NCBI GenBank assembly: GCA_001414345.1
Contig: LLCB01000021.1
Coordinates: 62,001-126,000, forward strand
Length of the DNA: 64,000 nucleotides
Direction of reading: 5' to 3'
Source of the DNA: Hymenoscyphus infarciens
Lineage: Eukaryota; Ascomycota; Leotiomycetes; Helotiales; Helotiaceae
Under the pieces are notes generated by a model that was not told where the DNA came from, did no database searches, and saw only the letters and a program-made list of their open reading frames with translations. The translations under genes and the position numbers were made by a program. Positions 48,053 to 59,027 of the stretch are shown piece by piece. The number at the start of each line of letters is the position of its first letter. Position 1 is the first letter of the stretch.

Positions 48053-51000
48053 TATAATAACAAGGTAGGAGTAGAGTAGAGAAGTAGTCTATTCGTAGTT
48101 ATTAATACGAAAACTAAAGATAAAGAGCGAAGATAGCTCTGAACGATACTAATATATAGGATTCTACTAGGTAGTAAAGAGTTATATAATAGGTCTAAAA
48201 CCGTTACATTTCTCTCTCTTTAGTAGAGCTCGCTCTCGAGCTCTATAGAAACCTATAGACTAGATATAGTCGGTTGTCTTCTAGCCTATACCCTTGCTCT
48301 TCCTTCTACTAAGGTAGCTATAAGATGCCAGCTCTATAAGAGTAGTAAGGTGCTAGCTATACGCTAAGTTGCCTAAAACGCTCTATATTCTCTCTCTAAT
48401 ACTGATCTATATAATCTACTAAGCGACTAGCGTATACTCCTATAACTTTATCGATTACTAAAGTATAGGCTTTAAGAGCTTTTATAATATTAGGAGAAGA
48501 AGGAGGCTTCGAGAGTTAGTAGAAAACAATGCGGCTAAAAGTAAGAAGGTCTACTTAAAAGGCTTCTCTTATTAGAGCGTAGAGAGGCTTCTTAATAGTA
48601 GAAGGCTTAGATTAACCGATAACGAGCTAGATAAGTGTAATAATAAGGCAGGAGTAGAGTAGAGAAGTAGTCTATTCGTGGTTATTAACGCGAAAACTAA
48701 AGGTAAAGAGCGAAGATAGCTCTAAATAATACTAATATATAAGAGGTACGAAACCGAACAACGATATACGTTAGCTAATATAAAAGCCTAAACTCTACGA
48801 AGTACGTCTGAAAGTTTAGACGTACGTAACCTTCTTAAAATAGATAATATAAGATAATAACTACTGAAACCTTATATATAGTAGGTACTCTTAGCTATCT
48901 AGGATAATAGTATACTATTATATCCCTCTCTCTTAAAAAAGACTTATTCTAAGTCTTCTCTTTTATTATTTAGAGTTAAATTAGAATACTATAGTATTAT
49001 TGTCGAGGTTAAAGCATTTATTATATTTATTAATTTTATTATAAGTAAGAAGGTAGATTAGAGTCTAAATCGTAGCTAACCTAAGTTTGTAGATACTTTA
49101 TCTATTAAAATTATTATAAGCGAGATATTAGTTCTAAATCGACTTTATAGATACTTATAAAGAGACTTTGTTTCTAATCCTTTAATATTAAAAGTAAGTA
49201 TTTGTATTTGCTAAAAGAGTATAGTCTAATCTGTCTAGTAGATTAGAAAAAGTTTAAAATAGAAAAAGTTTAAAGTAGAAAAAGTTTAAAGTAGAGAAAG
49301 TTTAAAGTAGAGTTAGAGGTAAATATTAAGAGGTAACGTTATAGGTAATAGTAATAACTTAGTTAAGAGCTTACTTTAAGAGTATACTAATTTATATCTG
49401 ATTTAAATTTAAATAAAACTTCTAGCTTAGCTAGAAGTAAAAAGAAAGTAAAGAATATAAGACTCTTATTAGAGTTAGTAGGGTTTTAGGTAGTTAAAGG
49501 CGAAGTTATTTTTAAAGTTATTAAGTAGTTTTAGCTAATTAAATAAGTTATTACTAAAGTTAAAAATGCTATCTAAAGTTTAGAATAATAAAAAGAGATA
49601 GTTTCAGATAGTTAAATAAGTTGATACTGAAGTTGTTATATTATCTTATTCTCTTTAAGGTACTTAAAGACTTATTTATCTTTTGATTTCGAAGAAAGAG
49701 TTGCTATTAGATTATAGAGAGTTTAGAGCTAGATAGAGAGATATTCTAAACCGAAGTGCTTTAGTATCTCTTCTTATCTATAGCTTATATTTAAAAGAAC
49801 TCTTCTAACTCTAGTATCTCTCTAAGTATAGCTATACTTGAAAAGTGAATGTTTCTTTAGTGTAATCTTCTTCTTAATTCTATTCTACTTCTATCTCTTT
49901 TAGATAATATTTAGTTAGTATTATTAAAGCTAGTAATAACTTAGCTAAGAGCTTACTTCTTTAGTCTTAATAGAAAGTATATTTCGACTAATTTATATCT
50001 GATTCGAGAGTTAAGAAGTAGTAGGAAGGTATTAGAAGTAGTAGTGTCTCTTAAGTAAAAGAGGTTTAAAGATAAAGAAAGGTTAGATTAAGAAGAGTTT
50101 AGAGATGGATTTTAGTTATTAACTTCGAAGTTCGCTTATAATTTTATCCTCTATCTCTTAGCTAACTAATTATTTTATTCTTTATATTTTTATCTCTATC
50201 TTATCTATATATCGTCTATATTTAAAAAGTCTCTTTAGAACCTTTTATGTTTTTTAGTATATAGGTAAGAATTAGAAAAGGTTTAGAGAGTTATCTTTTA
50301 AAAAGAGAGGTAGCCCTAGAAAGGGGTTATCGTTCTATATCTTATAGTAGAACTAGTTTAATATAAAGTTGAAAAGAGAGAGAGGAGAGAGGGAGCTGAA
50401 GATACTAGAAGAGGGTCTAAAGACGCTAGAGAGAGGGATCCAAAGATATTAGAAGAGGGTCTAAAGACGCTAGAGAGAGAGAGGATCTGAAGATATTAGA
50501 TAAGAGTTAGATACTAGAAGGAGGGGATCTAAAGCTAGAAAGGGGTCTTAAGCTTAGTATTAATTCAAGAGTTACTAATAAGAGGTCTAGGAAGCTATTT
50601 AAAGAGGTTCGTAGAGTTAGTAGTAGAGAGGCTAGAATAGAAGTAAGGTTAAGAAGCCTAATAAGAAGAGTAACCTTTAGTTTAATATAATAATAAGATA
50701 GAAGTAAAGTAGAGAAGTAGTCTATTCGTAGTTATTAATACGAAAACTAAAAGTAAAGAGCGAAGATAGCTCTAAATAATACTAATATATAAGAGATACG
50801 AAACCGAATAACGATATACGTCGGCTAATATAAAAGCCTAAACTCTATAAAGTATGTCTAAAAGTCTAAATATACGTAACCTTTCTAAAATAGATAATAT
50901 AAGACAATAACTACTAAAACCTTATATATAGCAGATACTCTCAGCTGTCTAGGATAATAGTATACCGTTATAATAAGCTATCTTATCGAAGCGTCGATTA

Positions 51001-51609
51001 TACAAGCGTATTAATATTTCTTCTTAATAAGAGAGCTAAAGTTATATACCTAGTATACGATATTAGAGTCTATTATCGGAGTAGTTAGATACTAGCTATT
51101 TAAAGAAAGAGAGAGAGGGTCTATAGACGCTAGAGAGAGAGGATCCGAAGATACTAGAGAGAGAGATCCAAAGACGCTAGAGAGAGGTCTTAAGCTTAGT
51201 ATTAATTTAAGAGTCGCTAGTAAAGAGTCTAGGAAGCTATTTAAAGGGGTTTAGTATTATAAAGAGGACTAAAGCTATAGAGTCGTAGAGTATATACGTA
51301 GTTATCTAGGAGCTGTTTAAAAAGGGAGTCCTAGAGCGTATACGTAGATATCTAGAAGCTATTTAAAAAAAAGAGAGTCGTAGAGTTAGTAGTAGAGAGG
51401 CTAGAATAGAAGTGAGGTTAAGAGCCTAATAAGAAGAGTGACCTTTAGTTTAATATAATAATAAGGTAGGAGTAGAGTAGAGAAGTAGTCTATTCGTAGT
51501 TATTAACGCGAAAACTAAAGGTAAAGAGCGAAGACAGCTCTGAACGATGCTAATATACAGGATTCTGCCAGGCGGTGAGGAGTCACGTGACAGGTCTGAA
51601 ACCGTCACA
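48053..51609 (-). mobile_element. Small LTR retroelement C, interrupted by element B2
   Basis: LTRs of exactly 156 bp at 48053-48208 and 51454-51609, with the 5 bp duplication TAAAT at 48048-48052 and 51610-51614. The complement of a polypurine tract (TTCTCTCTCTTTAG, 48209-48222) abuts the left LTR, giving minus orientation. Without the nested element it is about 1.2 kb, too short to code for replication proteins, so it is a TRIM-like non-autonomous element. The left LTR is strongly RIP-mutated and the right one hardly. Confidence 0.88.
48636..50972 (-). mobile_element. LTR retroelement B2, relative of element B without nested insertions
   Basis: LTRs of exactly 287 bp (48636-48922 and 50686-50972), duplication ATAAG (48631-48635 and 50973-50977), polypurine complement at 48923-48936, minus orientation. 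Total 2337 bp, interior 1763 bp. The interior aligns with 21824-21939, 25903-28270 and 32234-32277 of element B, and shows what the hAT-B insertion sites look like when empty. No coding domain seen. Confidence 0.88.
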
Positions 51610-51623
51610 TAAATAGGCTCTAA

Positions 51624-52350
51624 GGAAAAAAGAAAATTTTCTAAAAATATACTATTTATAAAATATTATTAAAAGAGAAGCTTAACTCGTAACTTACTAT
51701 ATACTAACTTTTAGTTTACGATTTATAATTTAGTCGTTTCTAACTTTTGGTGTATATATGGGATGCTGAAGAGAGGGGGGATTCCAGCTACTAACTTGGT
51801 CTCAAACTTTTGTTTTTGTAAGTTTTGTTGCTGGGGTTTAATTTGGATTTTGTTTTGCTATTAAGTTCCACTGAGTATCGCTGCGAAATGATTAGGCCTC
51901 AACTCCAGGTGGTTTGATTTGTTAACCGTTTTCGTTCACTACCTTGTATGTGCAACTAGGAAGTTGAAGTACTCAGTGTAACAAACTGTATGGATGAAAC
52001 CGCCAAAAGACATTGATTTCTATTAGAGACCCCCAATGGATTTTAAACCATGTGGTAGGGTTGAAAGCAAGGGAAAGGAAACATTATTTGGGTGTTGTCA
52101 TCCTTTGTGATTTTGATTGAATGTTCATCTAGCCTTGTCCTCTTTTTTCACTTCCACTGTAGTCACTCCTTTGCTTCACTAAAATTTTACCATGCCATTG
52201 GCTAACTGGGAACTGAAAATTCGGCTCCGCCTTCTACACTAGGAGGCTGGGTTTTAATTGTACTTCGTGGCCTGTTTGACACTTCACGGACGGCATTCAA
52301 AGCTGGTTTCAACTACATACACAAAGCTCTGAACAACTGGATCTGTCACG
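51624..52350. other. Upstream region of the 52351 gene
   Basis: AT-rich up to about 51750, then ordinary composition. No other gene seen. Presumably contains the promoter of the gene starting at 52351, but no clear TATA box stands out. Confidence 0.5.
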
Positions 52351-53512
52351 ATGCGGCAACTCGTGCTTCTCTTCCTTGCGATATGGTGCGCCTACTTTGT
52401 CAATGCATTGGACTGGGAGGGGGCTAAAGCCACTGATACTCCAACGCGCCTTAGCACTTCGACAATTGTTCCTGAAACTACTCCATTAGCAAGTCTTGTG
52501 AAGCGCGATGCAGTAGGACCAGAAACTTGTGGTTATGTCGCGGCAGATCAAAGTTAGTACTATATCTAGTATACAAACATTGAATTGGCCAGATACTGAC
52601 AAGGGGATCGCAGCACGACCAGCAACTTGCTCACCCTCCTCTTCTTGTGTGTGGCATACCGATTTGAGAGTTGTTGGATGCTGTGATATGACAAAGACAA
52701 AATCGGCTTGCCTCTTCTATACCAGTTGCAGGGACGCAGGTAGCGACACGACATATGTTGATGATTCATTAGTTTACACCTGCACTGGAACCGCGGGATG
52801 CTTCAACAATATCTACGACAACGGCTTTTTCCAAGTTGTAAGTCATTGCCTCCCCCCACAACATGTTTAGTGACGGCCACTGACTTCCAACTAGGGCTGC
52901 GGATTCACACAAGCACTCGTGAGGACCACTTATGAAGGACAACCCGCCGACGCTCTAACAGTCCAAGTTGTCTACACTGGAGCCAAAGAACTTGATGCAA
53001 CACCTACCCAAACGGTGACTTCAACCACAGGTGGAATTCCATTTACAACAATAACCTCAACTGCAACATCCACCGCCGACGCACAACCGAGTCAACATGG
53101 AATAGGAGGGGGCGGAGCAGCTGGACTTGCAATTGGATGTCTGGTAGCGGGTGCGATTGCAGCTGCATTCTTGACACTCTGTCTCGTTCAACGCAAGAAG
53201 AATAAAGATGCGGCGGCGGTGGGCAACCCTCAAGGTCTTCAATCCTTCGGCAATGTACAACACGCGCGTTTTCCCTCTATGACCACGCATGCCTCTCCGA
53301 ATACTCACTTCTCCGTACCAGTAAGCCCAAACATGTATTCGGCAAGTCTCCCACCGCAAGGAGGTTCGATTCATCAGCAGTATCCACACGCACTTTCGCC
53401 TGGTATGCAACCGAGTGAGATGGAAGCCCCACCGAGAGAGATGGATGCTTCACCTACCCCAAAGGCTTTACCAAAGGAAGAAGTGAAGAATACTGTGAAT
53501 ACCGAGAGTTGA
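52351..53512 (+). CDS. Secreted Cys-rich protein with single transmembrane segment
   Basis: Exons 52351-52552, 52614-52837 and 52895-53512 give 347 residues. Intron 1 (61 nt) has GTTAGT, a CTGAC branch site and CAG; intron 2 (57 nt) starts GTAAGT. An alternative acceptor at 52592 keeps frame but leaves a 40 nt intron without the branch site. Residues 1-19 form a signal peptide. A Cys-rich ectodomain follows (CGYVAADQ, RPATCSPSSSCVW, VVGCCD, FYTSCRD, CTGTAGCFN), a pattern I recall from fungal surface proteins of unknown function. Then come a Thr-rich stalk, a Gly-rich hinge and one membrane segment at about 215-240 (GLAIGCLVAGAIAAAFLTLC), ended by QRKKNK. The cytoplasmic tail is Pro/Ser-rich. 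Layout resembles wall-stress sensors, but no WSC domain is present. Confidence 0.85.
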
Positions 53513-54275
53513 TTTGTTTCTTAAAATCACGTTTCTCTATTCTATTAATCCGTCTCTGTTGGGAAGGGAAGAGAAAATGTGGGGTGTATTCTTTGGCACA
53601 CAATTTCAAGATATCGGTAAGCGCCTTCTCTTTCTTTTCAAACGGCGTTTTTACTGACAGGTCAATAGGGTCTTCTTTCATGGTGGGCAGTACCTAAAGA
53701 GCGATTGGCGTTGGTGCTTGGGAATGAAATGGCGCATGGCAATATGGTTTGATGTGAATTGAGTCTTGAGTTTGGCTTTTACTAGTAGAAGACTAATGAA
53801 AATACTCCCTCCACTTGATTTTATGCCGTACTTCATTGTTTTCAGCTGAGTGAAACTTGATGGCTCAGGGGGAATCTCAACCAAGTTTACTTGGGCTGGG
53901 GTGTAACCCATGGCTTACTGGCAAGTAACTTATGGATTACTCGCGAGTAACTCGTAGCTTACTTACGAGCGTAACTATATCTACCTCTCTACTTTTCTCT
54001 AAAGAAAAAGAGTGCTATCAGATGTAGTACGAGCGATGAGCTATAGCAGTCGAGAAGAGTGGTTTTCAGAGAACATTCTTCTTATACGTCATCGCCTTTT
54101 CCATCTTTTCTGTGTTCAATTTATCGGGTCTCAACAAGAAAGATGGAGTACAGCACGATACCGCGAACAGTTGCCTGAGAGTCTTCCTGTCCCTGTCCAC
54201 TTGAATAATTAGGGAGGTTGGGCTAGTTGAGGAGGTTGGGATATTTGTGAAGGCTGGGGAATTTGAGAATCGGTC
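53513..54275. other. Intergenic DNA with palindromic motifs
   Basis: No supported gene. At 53914-53975 several related palindromes follow one another, including the perfect 14 bp TTACTCGCGAGTAA at 53937-53950 and near-palindromes around CTTACTGGCAAGTAA and CTCGTAGCTTACTTACGAG. Confidence 0.5.
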
Positions 54276-54283
54276 CTCCCAGC

Positions 54284-54961
54284 TAGGTCTGCACAACGAA
54301 TAAAAGCTACGAATATATTCAGAATATTCACGATTTTCCACGGATAAATTACCCTTCGAATTATTCAAGAATAAGGAGAGTTTAGGGTGTAAATAGCAGT
54401 CGTTTATTCATGAATATTCTGTATTCTCCACCCTTTTAGTATGGTTTCCCGAAATTATCCGCTTTAGTCGCTTTCGTCGTCTCGATTAGGCTACGCCGGG
54501 GGCTAAAAAAGTGGATAAATTATTAAATAAGGTGAAAAGAGTGGAGCCTTTCGACTCTTTCGACGTCGAAACCTTAGTTGAAACCTTAGCTTAAAGGTCA
54601 CGTGTATAATGCTTTAGAAAGTGGGGTGTCATGTGATACCCTTTAACATAACACCCTATTTCACATGATATAAGTGATAAAGAGTAGAGACGTTAGTAAT
54701 CTATTAATAATAATTAAAAGTAAGTGAATTTATAGTTTAGTTGTGTTTAAATATATATATAAAAAGAGAGTAAAATTCAACTTATACGAACCCTCTATAC
54801 TAAGACCTAGGGGGCGGATATTAAGCGTAATGAATAGAAACTATTCGTAATATATTCATTTAAGCTCTTATCGCTCGAATAATCGCTCGAATACTATATA
54901 TTTATTTAATATTTATGATGAATAATTAATATTTTATTCATCTATTCGTTGTACAGACCTA
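54284..54961. mobile_element. Non-autonomous hAT element (678 bp)
   Basis: Starts TAGGTCTGCACAACGAATA and ends TATTCGTTGTACAGACCTA (19 bp inverted ends, one mismatch). It is flanked by the perfect 8 bp duplication CTCCCAGC (54276-54283 and 54962-54969). It has no coding capacity. RIP is mild, so it may be young or single-copy. Its ends differ from families hAT-A and hAT-B. Confidence 0.88.
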
Positions 54962-54969
54962 CTCCCAGC

Positions 54970-55672
54970 CTCCTGGATTATTCAAACTGATGATCGGAGA
55001 ATTGTTACCCGCACCCTCCAATCGTCTAACTTTTATGGTTAAGCTGTTGCTCTGCAGCTAAACCACCAGTAAACTGCTAAAACGACTCGGCCACATACTC
55101 CGTACACAGCCACTCAGTGCTACCTACCCCTCTATTTCCCCTTCTAGATTGAGATGCATATTTTGTTCCCGACGAACAATAAAAGCGGCAGTCTACGAAG
55201 CTGGTGGCGGACGGCATACAAGGAAGTTGGCTGTAACCTGCCCTAAAGGCTTCTGGTTCGTGGCGTCGGTACGTGTACTCTGAAGCTATAGGGGTAAGCG
55301 AGCCTATAGGTGAGACTCTGAGGGCTAATTTACAGGGAGGTCCACTGAAACACTGCGCTCGCGCTATCGTTAGAGTGCCCTGCATTCTTCGTACTTTTGA
55401 CCGCGTCCTCCGTATAATCCAAAGGATAATTGAAGTTAAGTGTCCCTAGGAGCTAGGTGGATCTTCTCAAGAATCCCAAGAATATAAGACAATTATTTAA
55501 ATAAGGTTATAGCAACGAGAATTAGGTAGTACAGAGTATGAATTTACTACCGCTTTCTATATATACCGTAAAGATATAGAAGAAATTAGCTTTAATACCT
55601 AACAAGAAAAGCTACAAGTAACCAACATTAACTTAAATTCTTCGTCGAGTTGTATTTTACTAGAGAAGGGTT
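54970..55672. other. Region between the hAT MITE and the fucosidase gene; no supported gene
   Basis: 55070-55440 has a markedly more GC-rich composition, with a 102-codon minus-strand frame that I do not recognise. 55440-55670 is AT-rich and includes the 3' flank of the fucosidase gene. Confidence 0.45.
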
Positions 55673-58336
55673 TCACCCACCATAAGCAATCTTAAAAACC
55701 CAACAATACTCCCCAGAATCAGCAAGTATACTTGGAACTGTAATCTCAATCCCCTCCCCAACACTCTCCCACCTAACCTCCGTCTCATTACCACCTCCAA
55801 TCATCGTAACAACATCCCCCTCCAAAATAGGCAGCGGAATATCCACCATCAATGTCGCAGAAGGCTTCTCAAGAGAAAGAATATAAAACGCCTCTCTCGT
55901 CTGCGTAAACCTCAAACTCCCACTCTCAGGCCCAACAAAATAATAAGTAGTATTAAATATCGCCTCTCCATTAGCCTTGATCCACCTCCCTGCCTCAAGT
56001 AAATGTGCAACTTCAGTAGCATCAATCGTTCCATCTGCTTTGGGTCCAACATCCAGAAGTAGGTTCCCATTTTTGGAGACCATGTCTACTAAAGTGGAGA
56101 CGAGGGTGGAGGCATTCATATATGATGTTGATGGTGTGGCACGATTGTAACCGTAGGAATAGGGATCCATTCCTTGATTGGACTCCCATTTCCTCTCGGA
56201 GACTGAGGAGAAGGTTTTGTATTCTGGGGTATCGAAGTCGGATACTGAGAGGCCGCAGCGGTTGTTTATTGCCACTTGGCGACCCGAGAGGGTAGCGTTG
56301 TTGAACCATTTGGATGCGAATTCTGCTGTGCCGTTTGCTGCTCCGCAATCGCACCACATGATATCTGTCTCGTAGTTGTAGGCTAGGATCTCCATTTGGG
56401 GAACCATGAGATCGGAAATGAAGTCTGAAACGTTCGTGGCACCGGTGTAGGGTTCATCAAGACCGGTATACGGATTCACGGCCAGAATTCCTGGCCAAGA
56501 GGTGCTGGCTGGGTCTGTGGTCTGTGAAAATCCATATGGACCGAATAGTGGATTGAACTACATTAGTTAGCCATTGCCAATTTCGTTCCTTTTGTCATAT
56601 CGCTTACCCATTCTGGCAAACTGAAATAAGTTCCTCGCTTAAGCTGCGGTTGATACTCTTTCGCAGCATCAAAAAGCTCCTTCAAGATATCCTTTTTAGG
56701 TCCATAATGCAACGAATTCCTATGAGTGGTTTCCTCAGTATCGAACAAGGCAAATCCATCGTGATGTTTTGTTGTCAGAACGAAATATTGAGCCCCGGCA
56801 TCAGCGAAAAGATCCACCCAGCTCTTAGCATCCCAATTCGTAGCAGTGAAGTTGGAAAAGAAGTCATCGTATACAACATCGGGTCCGTAGGTGTTCAATT
56901 GGTGATTGTAGACATCTGCTTTGTCTGCGTTTCGGTGATGGCCATACCACCAGTACCATTCTGCGTAGATTTCCCACGGTGTTGAGTTTCCCCAACCGGG
57001 AACACTGTATGGCCCCCAATCTGGAAAAAATGTCAGTAGGAACAATTTCGAGAAATTAGGAGAACAACTTACGTATGAAGATCCCATACTTCGCGTCATC
57101 GAACCACTCCGGACTTTCGTGCTTAGCGATGCTCTCTAGCTCTGAAGAGTAGTCTTCAAGACCAAATTCCACATTCTTGAAGGAATATGTTGTATTTAGA
57201 GACCCCTTGAAAGTTACTTGGCCAGTTACGGTCCCACTTCCAGTCACTCCAATGTTCACTTTTTTCTGATCTCCGGGTCTTAGTCGCTTGATGAACCCTG
57301 GTTGAACAGTCTCGATTCCAGAGCCAGATATAGAAATCTCGACACCAGCTCCAGACACCCAAGCTGGTCCAGCATTGTCAATAACCAACTCGATAGTTTG
57401 CACACCCTCGGTTTCTTGCTTCTGTGTTGGTCGGACATATTGAATTTGAAACCCAGATTGCTCCCATAAAGACACAGAAAACAAATGAATTCTTGCATCG
57501 TCTTCCGAAGTATCTGGTAAAGTTACCGAAGAAAATGTTTTTGAAGGATCCAAGGCACCAATATATTCGAAAATATGTGAAGAGTTGCCATTGGTCGAGT
57601 TGGTCGTGAAGTACGACGGGGTGATAATCTCACCAACCAGAACGGATAAAAATGAGGAGTATGGGCTCGTTCGAACTTCAGAAAGAGAGCTGCTGCCGTC
57701 TGTGTAACTGATGGTCAAGTTTCCACTTGCACTTGCTGTATCGGAAGCGACAAGCATGTGGAGACTGAAGTATTTCCCTTCTGGAACTTCCAATATCTGA
57801 CCAGACATGACAGCATTGTCACTGAGGTTTCCGATTTGATAACCGGGGAAGAGGTATGAAACCCCAGTTTTTGTTGAATTGTAAGTACCTCCTTGAGGTA
57901 GAGCGGAACCAACGTAAGCATTTCCTAAGAGGTCAAAATTCGCTTCTCCGGGGATCTTTCCAATGCCTTTATTGTTGAAGTACTTGTCAATCGGGACGTG
58001 AATGGATTTCTATTCGATTGTTACTTGGCATGAAAGGGATTTTAATTCAAGGGATGGAAGAGAAGTGACCATTACTCGGAGAACACCTGTATGAAGAAGG
58101 GTTGTCTGAAAAGGCCTAGGGGAATGAAAACATTGTTCCAGAAGGGTTGGGATAATCGAGAATTGAATCTTCCGAAACAAAACTTCCAGACTGACTAGAA
58201 AAACAAGAAAGAAGAGTGTACGCAGAGTAATGACCGGGTCTCATACCTTCAGAATTGAACTACCATTTCCCAGACCCAGAGGACTAGCCACTATCTCAGT
58301 AACGAGACCTGCAACCAGAAGGATAAGACGTTTCAT
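55673..58336 (-). CDS. Secreted alpha-L-fucosidase, GH29
   Basis: Exons (minus) 58336-58247, 58009-57073, 57020-56608 and 56557-55673 give 774 residues. Introns 2 and 3 are 52 and 50 nt with clean GT-AG ends and keep frame exactly. Intron 1 is 237 nt, long for this region, and could hide a further exon. Residues 1-18 (MKRLILLVAGLVTEIVAS) are a signal peptide. Residues about 31-325 form an N-terminal region with Thr/Ser-rich beta-like character. The GH29 barrel starts near SPEWFDDAKYGIF (about 329), with HWGPYSVPGWGN at 343 and TTKHHDGFALF. The DIMWCDCG motif places the expected nucleophile at about Asp550. GH29 enzymes release terminal alpha-linked L-fucose by a retaining mechanism. Many N-glycosylation sequons fit secretion. 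Divergent from the 59028 gene. Confidence 0.92.
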
Positions 58337-59027
58337 TGTGCACAAACGATTGAACGTCCCTTCAACTCTCTTGTGACTCGAGATCTAGAGGTTACCCATT
58401 TCTTTTGAAGCTCCAAACGTGGGGAGGTTCAATCAAACATCCTGCCTCATTGGGCCATAAAAGTTGGCCGAGTCATAACGCATCTCTCCCACATAAATCT
58501 CCAGAAGTCTGGTAACGTTCTCTGCAGGTGAGCACGGTCTCCATAAAATCCTTTTTCCATCAGTAAAATTGGGTGATAAATGGAAGCTAGTTTTCGAATG
58601 CTATGCCGACAACGACCGGGTGCATTCTGCCGCAGCCCCTGTCTCTTACCCCTCACGATGGTCTAGGTAGGTACCTGCATCATCCAACCGACTTACGAGA
58701 ACAGCAGATAGTTGATATTTCACTATGATGGTGATCGCCCTTCCATTATCTTAAGCTGGATTTCCCAGAAGATTGATTGAACAAGGATTGAGAAGTTGGT
58801 CAGGATGGAAACCCCATTATTGCGGTGACGTTACCCGATTTCTCTCTCCTGCTGTACTATCATTCTCCACCTTGATAAGAATTGAGTTGATCCATCAATG
58901 CGGGTTCCAGATATGCGAAGTGGACGGAGGGGAAGCTTCTCGTCTTATAATCGGATTTCTGCTTCATGAATTATGGGTTTCAGGTTCCTTTATTTGAGTC
59001 TGACTTGATAAGCTAAAAATAACGACC
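58337..59027. promoter_or_regulatory. Shared intergenic (bidirectional promoter) region of two secreted hydrolase genes
   Basis: 691 bp between the start codons of the divergent genes at 58336 (minus) and 59028 (plus). A TAGGTAGGTACCTG element lies near 58665-58678. No other supported frame is present. Shared control is an inference from the arrangement. Confidence 0.5.

Larger units (their letters stand above)
47619..51620. mobile_element. Tourist-like (PIF/Harbinger) MITE, interrupted by LTR element C
   Basis: Starts GAGCCTGTTTAGCTCGTATA and ends TATACGTGCTAAATAGGCTC (its last 11 bp lie beyond element C), flanked by TAA at 47616-47618 and 51621-51623. Without element C and its duplication it is about 440 bp, with no coding capacity. 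A TAA/TTA duplication and GG(G/C)xxTGTTT-type ends are typical of PIF/Harbinger MITEs. The class assignment is an inference from these ends. Confidence 0.65.

Noticed and set aside
52553..52592. Shorter intron 1 of the 52351 gene ending at 52592
   Set aside because: Keeps frame but would be only 40 nt and loses the CTGAC branch site; the 52613 acceptor is preferred.
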